NCBI GenBank assembly: GCA_026419775.2
Contig: JAOPGA020000576.1
Coordinates: 1 to 64,000, forward strand
Reading direction: 5' to 3'
Length of the DNA: 64,000 bases
Source of the DNA: Acrasis kona
Taxonomy: Eukaryota > Heterolobosea > Eutetramitea > Acrasida > Acrasidae
How positions within the stretch are numbered: position 1 is the first letter of the stretch; each line of letters starts with the position of its first letter. Of this stretch, positions 20,401 through 32,208 are shown one piece after another. The notes beneath the pieces were generated by a model. That model worked only from the letters and a program-made list of their open reading frames with translations. It was not told the DNA's origin and did not search any database. The position numbers were made by a program, and so were the translations under genes.

Positions 20401-21201
20401 ATGAGCAAGGGTGACAATACAGCATTATCCAAACAGGACTTGACTTCACTAAGAAGAAACATTTCAAAACTCACAGAAATAATGTCTAATCTGCTGAAAA
20501 ATGAAACCACATCACAGGAACTCGACCCTACTTCTCCCTTCGAGCTGAATGTAGGCGGTTCCTACTTTACAACTAGCATACAAACACTTTTAAGCATTCA
20601 AGGCACCTATTTCGAGGACATGTTATCACGAAAAGATAACCCACCCAAACTATGTCGAGATGGGTCGTTATTTATTGATCGTGACGCATCAAACTTTGAC
20701 ATTATACTCAACCACCTTCGAGGAGTGAATGTTGGTTCCAAGATAAGTAAACTGAATCGTGCACAGAAAACACAATTGTTGGAGGATGTAAGGTTTTATA
20801 AACTTGAGGAAAGCTTGGATACATACTTTTCTGACATTATCATGCAAAGGCATTTGTACAAGTCGTTAGGTCAAAGCTTTAGCATACATGTATCTTTTCT
20901 ACAGGATAGTATTTCTAACGGAGAGTTTCAAAGCTACTTTAATGCGTTTGGTGTGCGATGGATGTTGGAAGTCGATCCATCATACGACATGAGCTCTTAT
21001 TGCTTTTATTTGAGCGCAGTAGAGCTTTATTGCTACACGATTAGAGTGGATTTGTGTGTGAGCAGCAGCAAAAAAGATAAGAGTATACAAAGCGTTGATT
21101 TCAGTAAAGACAAGAACTGTCATCTTGTTTATAGGCATGGCGAGATTGATGATGCGCTCGTCGTTAAAGTTTTCTTGACTTTGAGATCTACTTGTAAATA
21201 A
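20401..21201 (+). CDS. BTB/POZ (T1-type, KCTD-like) domain protein
   Basis: Intronless, 266 aa. An N-terminal helix of ~45 residues is followed by a potassium-channel-tetramerisation-type BTB domain (about 47-145): FELNVGGSYFTTSIQTLL, YFEDMLSR, GSLFIDRDASNFDIILNHLRG, LLEDVRFYKLEESL. This is the KCTD arrangement; no channel segments follow. The C-terminal ~120 residues may form a substrate-binding beta domain. KCTD proteins usually act as Cullin-3 adaptors or signalling scaffolds. Target unknown. Confidence 0.82.
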   Translation: MSKGDNTALSKQDLTSLRRNISKLTEIMSNLLKNETTSQELDPTSPFELNVGGSYFTTSIQTLLSIQGTYFEDMLSRKDNPPKLCRDGSLFIDRDASNFDIILNHLRGVNVGSKISKLNRAQKTQLLEDVRFYKLEESLDTYFSDIIMQRHLYKSLGQSFSIHVSFLQDSISNGEFQSYFNAFGVRWMLEVDPSYDMSSYCFYLSAVELYCYTIRVDLCVSSSKKDKSIQSVDFSKDKNCHLVYRHGEIDDALVVKVFLTLRSTCK

Positions 21202-21373
21202 AGGTTGTGTACTTTAAATAGAAATCATAATCCATATTTTTGTGCTTATCTGTCGGATTTGGAAGCCTTTTATGTTTATAATTCGAACTGTGTACCACAC
21301 AAATGAAGCACTCCTCCTAGATTTATTAGTCTTGTCAACTTTTGTAGAGATATTAATAGAAACCAACGTTGGC

Positions 21374-21889
21374 ATGAACTCAATAACACAGCCCCAATTC
21401 CGTAGATACTATAAATCTACCCTATTACCAACTTCGATCCTTGTAAGACAATGAACTACGATTATTATAACAGTATAAGTTTCTTGTTAACGCAATAGCC
21501 CTCTACTTTGGAACCCACATTGGATACTTTGGTGATGTGAGTTACTATTTAGCTACAAACTTTTAATTATATAGGTCGGAACATTTTACGGATTCAAGAC
21601 ACACAATGAACATTTACAAAGAACTGCAGGTGCCTTCTGCTTTTTAATTTCCGCTGTCAATGCAGCACCCCTGATACTTAAGAATGGAGACGACATGATC
21701 ATCTTTTCCCTTTTGACTAACATTTTTGTCTGCACACATTACATTCTTGAGGGAACCATCTTCAGAGGGATGCGTATCGAGATCTTACTTGTAATGTCGC
21801 TCTTCATGGTTTTGAATCTCTTCTGGTCCTACAAAGATTTTAAACACAAGCAAACTATTCAAGAGTTACAATCACCAAAAAAGCAATAA
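21374..21889 (+). CDS. ERG28-like small membrane protein
   Basis: Exons 21374-21442, 21474-21536 and 21575-21889 (31- and 38-nt introns, phase 0 throughout) give 148 aa. Four hydrophobic segments in the last 110 residues follow the ERG28 layout: a Q-R-T-A-G-A-F helix (as A-R-T-F-G-x-W in ERG28), a short polar loop, a helix ending CTHYILEGTIF (as G/AHFLSE...), and a last helix before a Lys-rich tail. ERG28 tethers sterol C4-demethylation enzymes in the ER. The match is by arrangement and a few residues, so the assignment is moderate. The frame is open upstream to 21242 but only from TTG. Confidence 0.5.
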
Positions 21890-21960
21890 CATCTTAATTT
21901 TTAAAATATCTGTTTAGTCGGTTTGCCGTTATTTAATTATATTACGTACATTGGATCTTT

Positions 21961-22580
21961 TTAATCATCGAAGCCCTCAAATCTTTCGCTATATTCATCG
22001 CGCATTTGAAATACAGGTCCTCTTCCATACAGTAACATAACCTCACTATCATTATACTCTCCATATAGGTCATCATCGTTTCGAACAAAGTTATCTACAG
22101 AGGAATCTATTGAAGATGATACAAGCTGACCGACGTCGGGTCTTGGTTTTTGTTTGTTTTTATCAGTTATCCTTCTTTTCTGCACGATATAGTACCCATC
22201 TGACTCATTGTTCTGCCTCATGTCTCTAAATTGTCTGTAATAATGCATAAGAGGGCTTTCATATACGCTCAGGGGCATCTCAGTTTCGCCAGATAGAAAA
22301 GCTAATAAAATAAGATGAGATCAATTAATGCATTCACTACCTAAATCCACATCAAGAAAATTCTGGTCCTTCGTTATTCTATCAGATATTTCTTTCGGCA
22401 TTATTTGCCTCACTGTTGTTTTATTTGGAGCAGGTTCCGCTATTGACATTTAAAACTCAAAATGAAAGTTTGAAACATACACAACAGAGCATTAACCTTC
22501 TCTTGTGAGGGTTCGACATTTTCAGGTTCTTCCTCTTCGTCTGTCACCGATTTCAATGCCCTTATAGAATGAGTAAACAT
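21961..22580 (-). CDS. unknown acidic protein, three exons
   Basis: Exons 22580-22481, 22439-22341 and 22301-21961 with 41- and 39-nt introns (GTATGT and GTAGTG donors) close in phase to 179 aa. The N-terminus is acidic (DEEEEPENVEP), the middle has a basic patch (VQKRRITDKNKQKPRP), and the C-terminus is acidic and Tyr-rich (YGEYNDSEVMLLYGRG). It looks largely disordered. A shorter start inside exon 2 (ATG 22449, in what I read as intron) would also be open. No domain recognised. Confidence 0.5.
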
Positions 22581-22771
22581 TTTTTTCTTAGATCCTCACA
22601 CATTGAAGAACGCCACAACCGCTGTAACAAGAAAACTTGGTGCTAAAAAGAACTTTATCGCGCTGTTGGTCTAGTTGATGTGTTAATTTTGACATTGATA
22701 CTCCCTACCAGTTTGTTGTTCATAAACGGTGTTGTAATCTCGTTGATATAATAAAATAAAAGTTGTACAAC

Positions 22772-24982
22772 TTAACGTTTATTTTCAATCATACACGTTT
22801 TAACTATCATTTCTGTTCGTTTATACAAAGCAACGTCAGTTTTCAATTCGGATTCGTTCTCAAAAATCTCAACGAGTGTTTGATGAACTTCAGAATTTAG
22901 ACGTACTGCATCAGCAACAATCTGTTCGAGTATAACATTTAGAGCAATAATGCAATCTACCTCCTCGCCTTGGTTGAGTACACCAGTCAGCAGTGATTCG
23001 GCAACCAACTTACAGCACGAAGAGGTATTAAGCGTAGCAAAAACCTTCACAGAGTAGATGGAAATAAATTTGCAAATGAGAAGAACTATTGATAGGTATT
23101 GCAGGAGATTTTTGGCACTATTCATATCCGGTACATCAAGTTTTTTAATACATACAGACAATGTCTTGGCGAGAAACAAATCCTCAAACTTGTTGATCAA
23201 GGATTGACTCCTACACACTTCATGATAAAAGACAATACCAAGTGTCATTGAAGAAAAATGAGAGGCATGTGACAGAACCAGTTGCTCTGAAATGTCACTT
23301 ATTAAACAAGGGATTACACTATTAAAGAGAAAGTCCTCCTTATTACAATTGATCATGTCAGAATTTAATAAATTACGCTCGCACATCCCACCCAAGATAC
23401 GATAGCTATATCTTCTCATGAGTTTGGGCCCTTCGCTTAATGACTTTAATACTACAGCGTTCATAACGCGTAACCAAGGTTCAGTAACAATAATATCTGT
23501 GTTGCAATATTCTAAACATACGGCCAAAAAATTCATGCAATGCTTTATTGTGTGGTCAGAATTAATAAAATTGTTATCATCATCAACAACAATCTTTTCA
23601 ATAATATGTAGGCACTCACCAACATAAGGAAATATGCACTCAAATAAAAAGGGATCTTGATATCTTACAATAAACGACAAACAATCAAAGAATTTACCGA
23701 CAGCAGTATGATGAACGTTCATTCTTTGGAATATCTCTTTTAAAATATTTACTATTCTTGTCTTGTATTGGTTAATGATTGCCTCATCAGAACACAACTT
23801 CGATAAGATTTGTACAATCTCGCGAGCGTTGCGACAACTTCCTCTTGTAATTGAGCACCTACTAATACCACTCAAAGAGTTTATTACGTCCTCAAGAATC
23901 ATTGGTTGTCTCCATATACTTTCTACAATCAACCTTAAGGAACAAATAGCATTAAAAGAAACTCTGTGATCATCATGGTGCGCATTCTGAATAATGACAT
24001 TCAAAGCGTCGCTACAATCTGAATAATTGGCCAACCTGAAACAACGTCTGGCCAACAACCTCATACAAGTACAAACAAGAAGCGGCTCAATAGCAGCACT
24101 CTTACACATTAACATCGCATAAGCAATGCTATCAAAGAAAAAGCTTTTAATTTTAAATAAATCTACAAAAACAAAACTAAGACAATACAAAGCAGGTTCA
24201 ATCACAAACCAATCTACATTTTGCTGCCGAAGCTCAGAAAAGCGACATTGCAGCAGGAAATTTATTTTTGAGTGCTGGTTTGAAAGTTTGGAAATTGCAC
24301 TATGAGCACAATATCTTATGGTTGGTTTGGCTTCATCTTTACTACAATCCCCATATGCTTCTGCTTCTTGACTTGAACTTTTATACTGCATGGCCACAAG
24401 TGTGCTGGACAACATCGTGGGTATAATTTCTGCGATGGAATCAACACGGTCCTCTTCGCCTATATATGTCTCGAAGAGCGAAATGGCACTGATGCACATG
24501 TCCTCCTCTAACTCTCCTCCTGCCCTAATGTGACTGCACGTATAGTTCAAAAACCCCTCAAAAGTACAATGAAAGTAGCAGCCACAAAAATCAAATTGAT
24601 TCGTTTCAAAGCAGTCGTTAAGAGACCCGAACTTCCGAAAATTCAATAGGATTTTTAGTATGTATGAATGAACTTGCAAACTTGTTATCCACAAAGGCAA
24701 CGTCTCTGCACTATTTTTATCCATTAAGGTATTGTAGTGGTGTATGATTGTGAATAATAAACATCTCGTATTTGCAAATTGGTTGAGGTCAAGCAATATA
24801 CAAATACATGTGTCAGTCTCTAAAACGTCTTTGAGAACTCCGACTAACGTATCGTGTGCCTTCTCCTGAGCTAAAAGGCTTTCTTTCCTCCCTGCCTCCG
24901 AGAAAATGTGCGTAAATATAAGTCCGCAACGTTCATTAACTTTGCATAAATGCTCTGTGCTTGGTTGTAGGTTGGTTTTCAT
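22772..24982 (-). CDS. large helical-repeat (HEAT/ARM-like) protein
   Basis: Single exon, 736 aa. Nearly the whole length consists of 30-45-residue helix pairs with regularly spaced Leu/Ile/Cys and few glycines (for example SFNAICSLRLIVESIW, AREIVQILSKLCSDE, NFLAVCLEYCNTDII), typical of an alpha-solenoid. The size and opening are not those of a complete importin-beta (about 900-1100 aa). A divergent karyopherin, exportin-like or assembly-factor role is possible. Unusually Cys-rich (over 30). No catalytic motif. Confidence 0.5.
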   Translation of the reverse strand: MKTNLQPSTEHLCKVNERCGLIFTHIFSEAGRKESLLAQEKAHDTLVGVLKDVLETDTCICILLDLNQFANTRCLLFTIIHHYNTLMDKNSAETLPLWITSLQVHSYILKILLNFRKFGSLNDCFETNQFDFCGCYFHCTFEGFLNYTCSHIRAGGELEEDMCISAISLFETYIGEEDRVDSIAEIIPTMLSSTLVAMQYKSSSQEAEAYGDCSKDEAKPTIRYCAHSAISKLSNQHSKINFLLQCRFSELRQQNVDWFVIEPALYCLSFVFVDLFKIKSFFFDSIAYAMLMCKSAAIEPLLVCTCMRLLARRCFRLANYSDCSDALNVIIQNAHHDDHRVSFNAICSLRLIVESIWRQPMILEDVINSLSGISRCSITRGSCRNAREIVQILSKLCSDEAIINQYKTRIVNILKEIFQRMNVHHTAVGKFFDCLSFIVRYQDPFLFECIFPYVGECLHIIEKIVVDDDNNFINSDHTIKHCMNFLAVCLEYCNTDIIVTEPWLRVMNAVVLKSLSEGPKLMRRYSYRILGGMCERNLLNSDMINCNKEDFLFNSVIPCLISDISEQLVLSHASHFSSMTLGIVFYHEVCRSQSLINKFEDLFLAKTLSVCIKKLDVPDMNSAKNLLQYLSIVLLICKFISIYSVKVFATLNTSSCCKLVAESLLTGVLNQGEEVDCIIALNVILEQIVADAVRLNSEVHQTLVEIFENESELKTDVALYKRTEMIVKTCMIENKR

Positions 24983-25227
24983 AAATTGTTATCATTTCTG
25001 TGTTCGGAAATCCGATGACAAAATAATAAGGTGCGGAGATGTAATGACTAAAAAGAACGCATATGGTTAAGCGATACGGGAGCTGTCACACAATGTCACG
25101 TGGATAATTTTTACTCAAAATAATTTCTGACGTTTTCATCTTTAGAGTAAAAAGACTTTTGCACTAATAACCTTTTCAGGTCTGAATTCCATATCTTAGT
25201 TGACTTCAAGTTGTCTGACAGGTAAAC

Positions 25228-25707
25228 ATGAATGACGTAGGGGTCCTTCAAGAGGAAATAGAAAACTTGAATTCTCAATTGAAAGTATTAGACATTAGAG
25301 CTGATCACTTATCGAATTACTTGTCTTCGATAGAAAACCACAACATCACTGAAATCAGCTCTAAGTATAACGAAGCTGGCAACTTACTTTTACACCTAAA
25401 GCATGACTCTATTAGAAGATTGGAAAAGAAATTGGAGAGGGACATGGAATCAATGGACCAAAGAATTGAAACTCTCCTCATGCAGATTAAGGCGAAACAC
25501 GAGCACAGCCTTCGAAGTGTTGACAAAAAAACAAGTCAGGATGCTCTTATAGAATGTGAAATACAAGAAATCTTCGAGATAAGCGTATGTAGAAAGATGA
25601 ATTCCTCCTCTATCGGAAAAGCAAGTAGAAGTAAAAGTAGAATGAATAAAAGGGAGAACAGAGAGCCAAATGTAGATGATGTAGACTTTGATGATGAAAT
25701 TGATTAA
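25228..25707 (+). CDS. coiled-coil protein of unknown function
   Basis: Single exon, 159 aa. Residues 5-100 are a continuous heptad-like helix (LQEEIENLNSQLKVLDIRA, IRRLEKKLERDMESMDQRI). The tail switches to a basic Ser/Arg segment (KASRSKSRMNKR) and ends in an acidic run (DDVDFDDEID). It may be a subunit of a small-coiled-coil complex. Divergent from the helical-repeat gene. Confidence 0.55.
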   Translation: MNDVGVLQEEIENLNSQLKVLDIRADHLSNYLSSIENHNITEISSKYNEAGNLLLHLKHDSIRRLEKKLERDMESMDQRIETLLMQIKAKHEHSLRSVDKKTSQDALIECEIQEIFEISVCRKMNSSSIGKASRSKSRMNKRENREPNVDDVDFDDEID

Positions 25708-25787
25708 ATAATAACATAATGTAGACGTCGTGTGAACTTTTCTTGATCTCAAACGATTATTTTTGTATAGTATTGTAAACAAACAAC

Positions 25788-26272
25788 ATGTCAACACAAC
25801 AGGTAACTTGTTTGTCCATCAGTATTTCATGTATCTATCTAGTGCAGCAATTGTTATGTAAAAAGCACTCCGACATGGCGAAAGGCAGAAGGAATGCCTG
25901 TTTGTAATAAATGGTAAGTGTCTTAAACGCTTGCATCTTACTGATGTTAGTGGAATGTACTACAATAGACACAAAAAGCAAAGGGAAGTATCACAGGAAG
26001 AAAAGATATTAAATTCCAACAAACAATTAGAGGATTCGGTTACACATGCAGAGAATAGTGAAAGTACCACAAAGCCAGAGACAATTTCAAGCAACACAAG
26101 CACGATTAAGGGAGGAAGAATAAGAAAAAGAACAACAAAAAGAAAAAAAGTGATCAGTGCAGACGATGACATTTCACGTCATTTTACTTTTACATCAGAC
26201 TTAAAGGCAGAACCTGAAAGTTTCTATTTTGAAAAGAACCTTAAAAGTAAGCAACAAACACCATGTTATTAA
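25788..26272 (+). CDS. GATA-type zinc finger protein
   Basis: Found by splicing: exons 25788-25802, 25843-25913 and 25951-26272 with 40- and 37-nt introns give 135 aa. Residues 6-30 read C-SN-C-Y-V-K-S-T-P-T-W-R-K-...-V-CNKCG followed by MYYNRHKK, the complete class IV zinc finger with C-x2-C, TPxWR and CNxCG. The rest is Ser/Thr-rich with a basic cluster (RIRKRTTKRKK). GATA factors bind (A/T)GATA(A/G) and regulate transcription. The finger begins right after the first five residues and is itself split by the second intron inside the CNxC motif. Confidence 0.88.
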
Positions 26273-26473
26273 AAAATTGAACAGAAAATGATACAATGGT
26301 TATATTTAGTAAAAAGATTTTTATAAATTACGCCAGGATGATTGCGGAGGAGACTTCGTCCAAGTGAAAGCGTAAAAATAAGGTACATAATCCAAACTGT
26401 ATAATAAATCACTCTCCATCAATTTCTGAAATGTCATATTTTTTGTAATGCCAACTTCAAATTACACACAAAC

Positions 26474-27273
26474 ATGTCTGGGTTCGCTGTAACAGAAGAT
26501 ATTAATAGTGATGATGATTACGAATTGAATGATGATGTTGAATCCGATGAAAGTCAGAATGAATCAGACGATGAAGATGTACAGAGGAAACGAATCAAAC
26601 CAATTAAAGATGACGAAGAATCAACCGAGCTAAAACCTGCAAAGGCATTCAAACCACTAGACTATAACAAAATGAGAAGCGAACAAAACCTCAAAGGTGT
26701 TATTTTTGTCACAAAGCCTCTTGACGTTGGTTTAATCGAGAGATTCAGTAACGAAAAGGCAATGCAACGTTTTTTGCAAGAGTATGGCGAAATATCGCGC
26801 GTAAAGGCCTCCTACGAGGTGCGAAACAGAAGAAGATACTTGAGTGGCTTCTATGTTGAGTTCGAAAAGAAGAGCATTGCAAAGAGAGTTGCACTCAGTT
26901 TGAATGGCAATCCCCTATGTAAGTCAATCACATCAATCAACTCTAATACATTTCCACAGCAAGGCACGATAGTCGTACCATGAACGTAAAATACATTCCC
27001 GACTTTAACTGGAATAGTATTGGTGAGTTGGAGGAGAGAAGTAAAATGATAACCAAAATGAGAAGAGTAGAAGCAGAAAAGGAATTAAGAAATGTTCAAA
27101 AGTTTAAAAAGCAAACAAAATGGAGTAATGCCATAAATGAAAGGAAAAACAACAACAAGACAGATGATAACAAAAAGTATCCAAAGTTAGAAAAAGTCAG
27201 TTTTACTCAAAAGAAGTTTAAAAGATACAACAAAGACCAAAATGCACATATGAACTTTTTGAACATTTTTTAA
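26474..27273 (+). CDS. ESF2/ABT1-family pre-rRNA processing factor
   Basis: Exons 26474-26918 and 26960-27273 (41-nt intron) give 252 aa. An acidic N-terminus (SDDDYELNDDVESDES) leads to an RRM-like domain (GVIFVTKPLD..., FLQEYGEISRVKASYE, SGFYVEFEKKSIAKRVALSLNG), then the family hallmark after the RRM (NVKYIPDFNWNSIGELEE) and a basic C-terminal helix. ESF2/ABT1 stimulates the DEAD-box protein Dbp8 in U3 snoRNP-dependent 18S rRNA maturation in the nucleolus. The junction restores the N-P-L-...-Y-I-P-x-F-x-W order expected. Confidence 0.85.
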
Positions 27274-27426
27274 AATTTAATATTGTCGTTATTTTTGTGT
27301 ATGTCTGATGCAGAACAAGGAATAGGATCCTATCAACGATTGAATTGCTACGAGAATCGGTTTCAAATTAGATGAAATCATTCCAAATTCGAATGCACAC
27401 AAATTTTAAAAACTTTAATCTTGTTA

Positions 27427-30139
27427 TTATTCATTTGCCTCAAACTGCACTTCTTCTAATTCATCTTCGCTCTGTGAGAGCGCAGAGTCAGAGGGACTAA
27501 CTACTTTATCGCTCATAAACACTTGTTCATCATCAGGTGGACTCAACGTATTCTCCTTATCCACTTGACTATCCTGCTCTTGTTGCTCTGTGTCTTCTTC
27601 TTCTCTACTCTCTTCCGCTTCTTCTCTGCTCTCTTCCTCATGCTCGTCGTCGCTATCTTCATCATAAGGTGATTTTGGAGATAAAACTCCTCTGCTCATG
27701 TCAGGGCTCGGCGGTGTGTGAGGTGTGGGTGGGCTCGTTATTTGTCTCAACGGTGAATTTGGTGAAGCAATGCCAATGGGCGATCTCATCTTGACCGCAG
27801 AAATGGTGAGTTGTGATTTGGAAGATGACGACGTGGATGGTTTTGGTTTTTGATCCTCTTCATCATCTTCGTCTTCGTCGCTCGCCTCCTGTAAATGAAT
27901 GGTGAGAGGTCTTGGTTCAATGTGGAGAGGTTCAACTCTTTGAGTTGGCTTGACCTCCGATTTGTTGTAATCTGCATGATCGAAAAAACGCGCCAATTGA
28001 TTTTCCACAATGTGACTCTTTTTGCTCAATTGATGCATGCAATCGGTCACAATTTTTGCTGATTCTGATTTGTTGGCCTTGCTTAGGTAATCGTCGACGG
28101 TCGATAAAAACTCCGTGTCATTCTCCACTTGTAAATGTAAATGTTGGTAATGATCGGTCAAGAATTTCAAACTCAATGCGGCGCAGTTTTGAATGTCGTT
28201 GATCACTTCGTGGTTCATGTTGTCCAGCGCAAAACACATTTTGAAAACGGAGATCATCTCCGGAGTCAACTCTCGATAGCTCTCAAAGTTTTTGCATAAT
28301 TCCTTGAATAGATTCATGTACGCGGAGTGAACGGTGCTGAGCATGATTGGATCGGTGTATTTGACTTGCATTTGGATCATGACCATCGAGTTGACCAGGG
28401 TCAAGTAGCTTACGATGAACTTTAATGTTGGCCTTGCAATCTCCACTGGTACTGTTCCCTTGTCTGTTTCCGAAAAGTAACGATGAAGGATCTTGCAGAT
28501 GAGTAGCATGTCGCGATCGGCTCCTGTTGAGATGACTCTGACTAGAGAGTTTTGGATGCTGTGATTTCCATACACTCTCTTCATGGTGGTGCTGCCTCTA
28601 ATGTTCAACAAGTATTCTAGTGCACATCTTCTGCTGTATTGACTGCGTTCCTATGTGAAACGTTGGGATGGAATGAACAAGTATAAACTTTACCTCGTTG
28701 AGGATCACGTCTGCGATCATGTCTAATTTGACATCTCCGTCTTGTTGAAGCCAGTTTAGGTTTTCTTGTTCCACTCTTGCTAACGATCTTTCGTGATTGA
28801 CTTCATCTTGTCTCTCAGTCTTTTCCTTATCTTCTACGTTTTTTACTGCAGAGTCCTGTAAAAAGTTAATGTTTCTTGAGTGGTGTCAAAATACTTTGTC
28901 TGCATCTTGTTGTGGAGGAGATTTGACGCCCAAAAAGTATTGCTGCATCTCATCATTGTACTTGTCTGTGCGGAAGTAATTATTGTAGTGCTTCTTTCCA
29001 CCGGTAACAATGAGATCAAGTCCAAATAATGCCAACTTGTGATGACTGCAGCCTAATTCATATTCGGGACTGATGGAATGATTCATGACGGTGATGCGCT
29101 CTGTGACAGTGTCAAAGATTACAATGTTACGCAAGTATTCAGTTTGTTCCTTGGTCTCTCCTCCGTAAATGACAATCTTCCTGCCGACCACTGCATGAGA
29201 TGAATGGATGGAGGGGATGTATTCTTTGAATTCCTCCTTGATCTCAATTTCAGTCCAGAGTGCAGTTTTGACGTCCATCTTCCAAATATCTTGAAGCTTA
29301 ATGGTATTGTCCTTGACTACACCCGCCTTGGCTTCGCGAGAGTAGTGAGTTCCACCGATTACGTAGATGAAACCATCAACACAACACATTTGGTGACCGT
29401 GTCTAGCAGCTGGGAAGGAATGTACTATTAATTGGGTTAAAAAGAACAAGAACTGGAAAACGCACTTGGAGAATTTTCTATCGTGATGGAAAGTTGCTCT
29501 GGCGACTTTAAAGATTCTCTGTACTTTGAGTAGAGCAACCAAGCGTGCTGATCGCTGTCAAAGACCCAAAAGTCATCAAGCGAGTGGCTATACTTTCCGT
29601 ATCCACCAAACAAGAACAATTTTCCATTGTGGCAGCAAGTGGCGTGTTGGTACCTTGGAACTGGTTGATAATCTCGAATGGGTATTCTTTCCCAGGTAAA
29701 TGTATCTAGCACCAATGCGTATAGATTGGAATCTTCAATGGGCGATTTGCTTAACCCAGAGCGACCACCGAAAACATAAGCTCTATTCTTTTTTGTACAA
29801 ATCGACATGGTATGCTCATAGCGTGATGAATACTCTGGTTCTACGCATGAGGGAGATGAGAAAGTCTTGACCTTTTTCCAAGAAATTGACTCTTAAACAA
29901 GTAAACATCATTGAACTCAGTAATAACATACCATCTAGAATGTACACGTTGTTATTGCCACCGCCGTAAGCACCAACACCACCATACATAATTAGAAGAG
30001 GTGTTCCTTGTAAATTTTGAGTAGCGTTTGTATCAATCTGCGTTTGATGAATGTTCTTCTGAGTTTCCCAAACACACACAGTGTGCCCCTCCAAAGGGAA
30101 TAGAGTTGCGGTGTTGTGACAAGGACACAGTTCCCACAT
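27427..30139 (-). CDS. Kelch-repeat protein with helical and acidic C-terminal extension
   Basis: Five exons (30139-29932, 29891-29466, 29424-28895, 28855-28694, 28650-27427), introns 39-43 nt, 849 aa. About six Kelch repeats fill the first ~400 residues, with GG doublets in AYVFGGRSG, LFLFGGYG, IYVIGGTHY, IVIYGGETK and LIVTGGKK, implying a beta-propeller. A helical domain of ~200 residues follows. The tail is Ser/Pro/Glu-rich, with SPK/SPP sites likely to be phosphorylated, and ends strongly acidic. Role unknown; such propellers bind actin or ubiquitin ligases. Confidence 0.8.
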
Positions 30140-30353
30140 TATTTCTTTAAATAGATTCAGAAGATATAGTCAACCTTATTTTTAGAACTATTAATTACTT
30201 GACTGCTTCCAGAGGTCTGATATCAGTAATCTTTATGATCTTTATCAACTGCACGTCTATATACCAAATCGTTTAAGAATTTGGCTTAAAGTGGCGATGT
30301 GATGCATACGTGTATGTGGTTGACCCAAACAATTTCAAACCAAACAAATCAAC

Positions 30354-31000
30354 ATGTCGAAGACCGTCTCGTGTCTGGTCGCTTTCGCGATCTTGGCCAC
30401 CGTTGTTCAATGCTTAACGATTAGAATAGAACCACGTACAGAACAATGTTTTTATGAGACAGTGAGCCACGCTGGAGCAAAAATCGCTGTTTATTTCCTT
30501 GTATCAGCTGGTGGTCACCTAGATGCCGATTTTAAAGTAACTGCACCAAATGGAACTGTCGTCCTTCAAGGAACTCACGAAACAGAAAAGCTGTATAATT
30601 TGTATGCGCACGACGAAGGAAACTATAAATTCTGCTTTTCCAACGAAATGTCAACCTTGACACAAAAAACAGTGCTGTTTGAAATCTACGTTGGTGACGT
30701 TCTTGATCCTCACCTTGCCAAAGAAGGTAGGTCCTAAAAAATATCAACATTTAATAACCCCATTTAGAGCAACATGAAGATCGCTTGATCTTGTCTTTGG
30801 AAAGATTAAACTTTGGAATGGATCAAATTGTAACATTACTAAAGTTCCACAAGGAAAGAGAATCCAGTCATCGTGATCTCGTAGAAGAGATGAACACCAA
30901 CGTGGTTGTTTGGTCGCTAGTCGAAGTCATTGTTCTAGTAATTCTATCCATATTCCAGGTGTACTACCTTCGTCACTTCTTCAACATTAAGAGAAATTAA
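30354..31000 (+). CDS. p24 (EMP24/GP25L) family ER-Golgi cargo receptor
   Basis: Exons 30354-30726 and 30768-31000 (41-nt intron) give 201 aa. Signal peptide (VSCLVAFAILATVVQC), GOLD domain (about 22-115) with the two conserved cysteines in EQCFYE and FKFCF-like YKFCFSN, a coiled-coil linker (ERLNFGMDQI) and a membrane helix near the C-terminus ending QVYYLRHFFNIKRN, that is, a short cytosolic tail with FF and basic residues for COPII/COPI binding. Complete. Confidence 0.92.
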
Positions 31001-31030
31001 TAAAAACTAAAGTTCAAGATAAGAAATTTT

Positions 31031-32208
31031 TTACTTCAGAAGTGGTCCTTCGACTGGTGTCTGTATTGAATATTCATATACGGTTGTGTCAAAAGAACTT
31101 TTCCGGTCTGTGGGTTGGAACATTTTTGGCACCCACTGCTCCTGCTTTTCTTTTCTTTCCCTTGCCAGCACTCTTTGTGCTTCCTCTACTTCATTCTTGT
31201 ACCTTCCAGCGGCGTCCAAATCACCTGTCTTCAAGGCGAAAGTAACCGAGTGCCACACTCTTCTTGACTCGTTGGGCTTCTGGTCATATACCTCGGCCAC
31301 TACATACTTTTCTCTAACTATTTTCTTTGTTTCTAAAATTACAGTCTTATTTTTTGTGGAAAGGTTTTTAACGTATGTGGAGTCGGAGAGAGAGCCAGCA
31401 ACTTGATGTGTCTTTTTTCCTTGCTTGAAAATGTGTCCATCAAATTTGTGGTCAGAGTAGTCGAAACATACAGTGACACTATAGCCTGTCTCTTTACAAG
31501 TCACTTGTAGGTTGGAGCTGTGTTCTATACGTGAAGTACCCCATATCAATCCTCTTGCAGCTACACAAGGCCAAGTGATATCATAGTTGTGACCGTTAGG
31601 GAGTGTTAGAATATGTTGTCCATCAACGCTGCTGTCTGCATAGTTGCCTCTAAACCTTGCCTTCATCTCTCCAGTACTATTGTATGTAAAACCATGTACC
31701 TCGTTATGTATACGTATTGAACAAATGGGTGGGTGATGGCTGATTTGTTCAGCATCATAGGTTGTTGTTGAGCCATCGTCATGTAACCATTTGCAGTGGA
31801 ATTGCTCTCCAAGAACTGGATTGTATGGCTTGATTCCAGACAAACCGTTTTGAGGCGTTATAGTCAGGGTGGAGATAAGCCATTCTACTATATTTATAAT
31901 ACATTTTTCGGGATCCTTTTCACTTGCTGTCCTTTGTTATGTTAGTAAAAAGAATGTGGTTTTCCTTACTTTAAGAGCGACTTGTTGGGTTGTGTGTAAA
32001 CGGCCAAAAGTTCTAAGAATGATACAGGGCGTATGGCAAACATAGGGCACATCATGCTTGATAAGTCCATACCAGGCCTTAGGCTGGTAATGAACTGGTA
32101 GAGTACACTTCCGGAGTCTCCTTGACTTTGACTAGGCTTGAAGAACACATCTGGAGCATAGATATGTGATTGTTCTCTCAAAGTCTCGATGTCCGGTGTG
32201 CTACTCAT
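31031..32208 (-). CDS. oxysterol-binding protein-related protein (ORP), short form
   Basis: Exons 32208-31970 and 31931-31031 (38-nt intron) give 379 aa, so only the lipid-transfer domain, without PH or FFAT regions. The fingerprint is AEQISHHPP; KPYNPVLGE precedes it, and the lid segment SLRPGMDLSSMMCPMF lies at the N-terminus. The C-terminal part W-x-SVTFALKTGDLDAAGRYKNEVEEAQR is typical. ORPs exchange sterol or phosphatidylserine against PI4P at membrane contacts. It resembles yeast Osh6/7-sized members; cargo cannot be inferred. Confidence 0.93.
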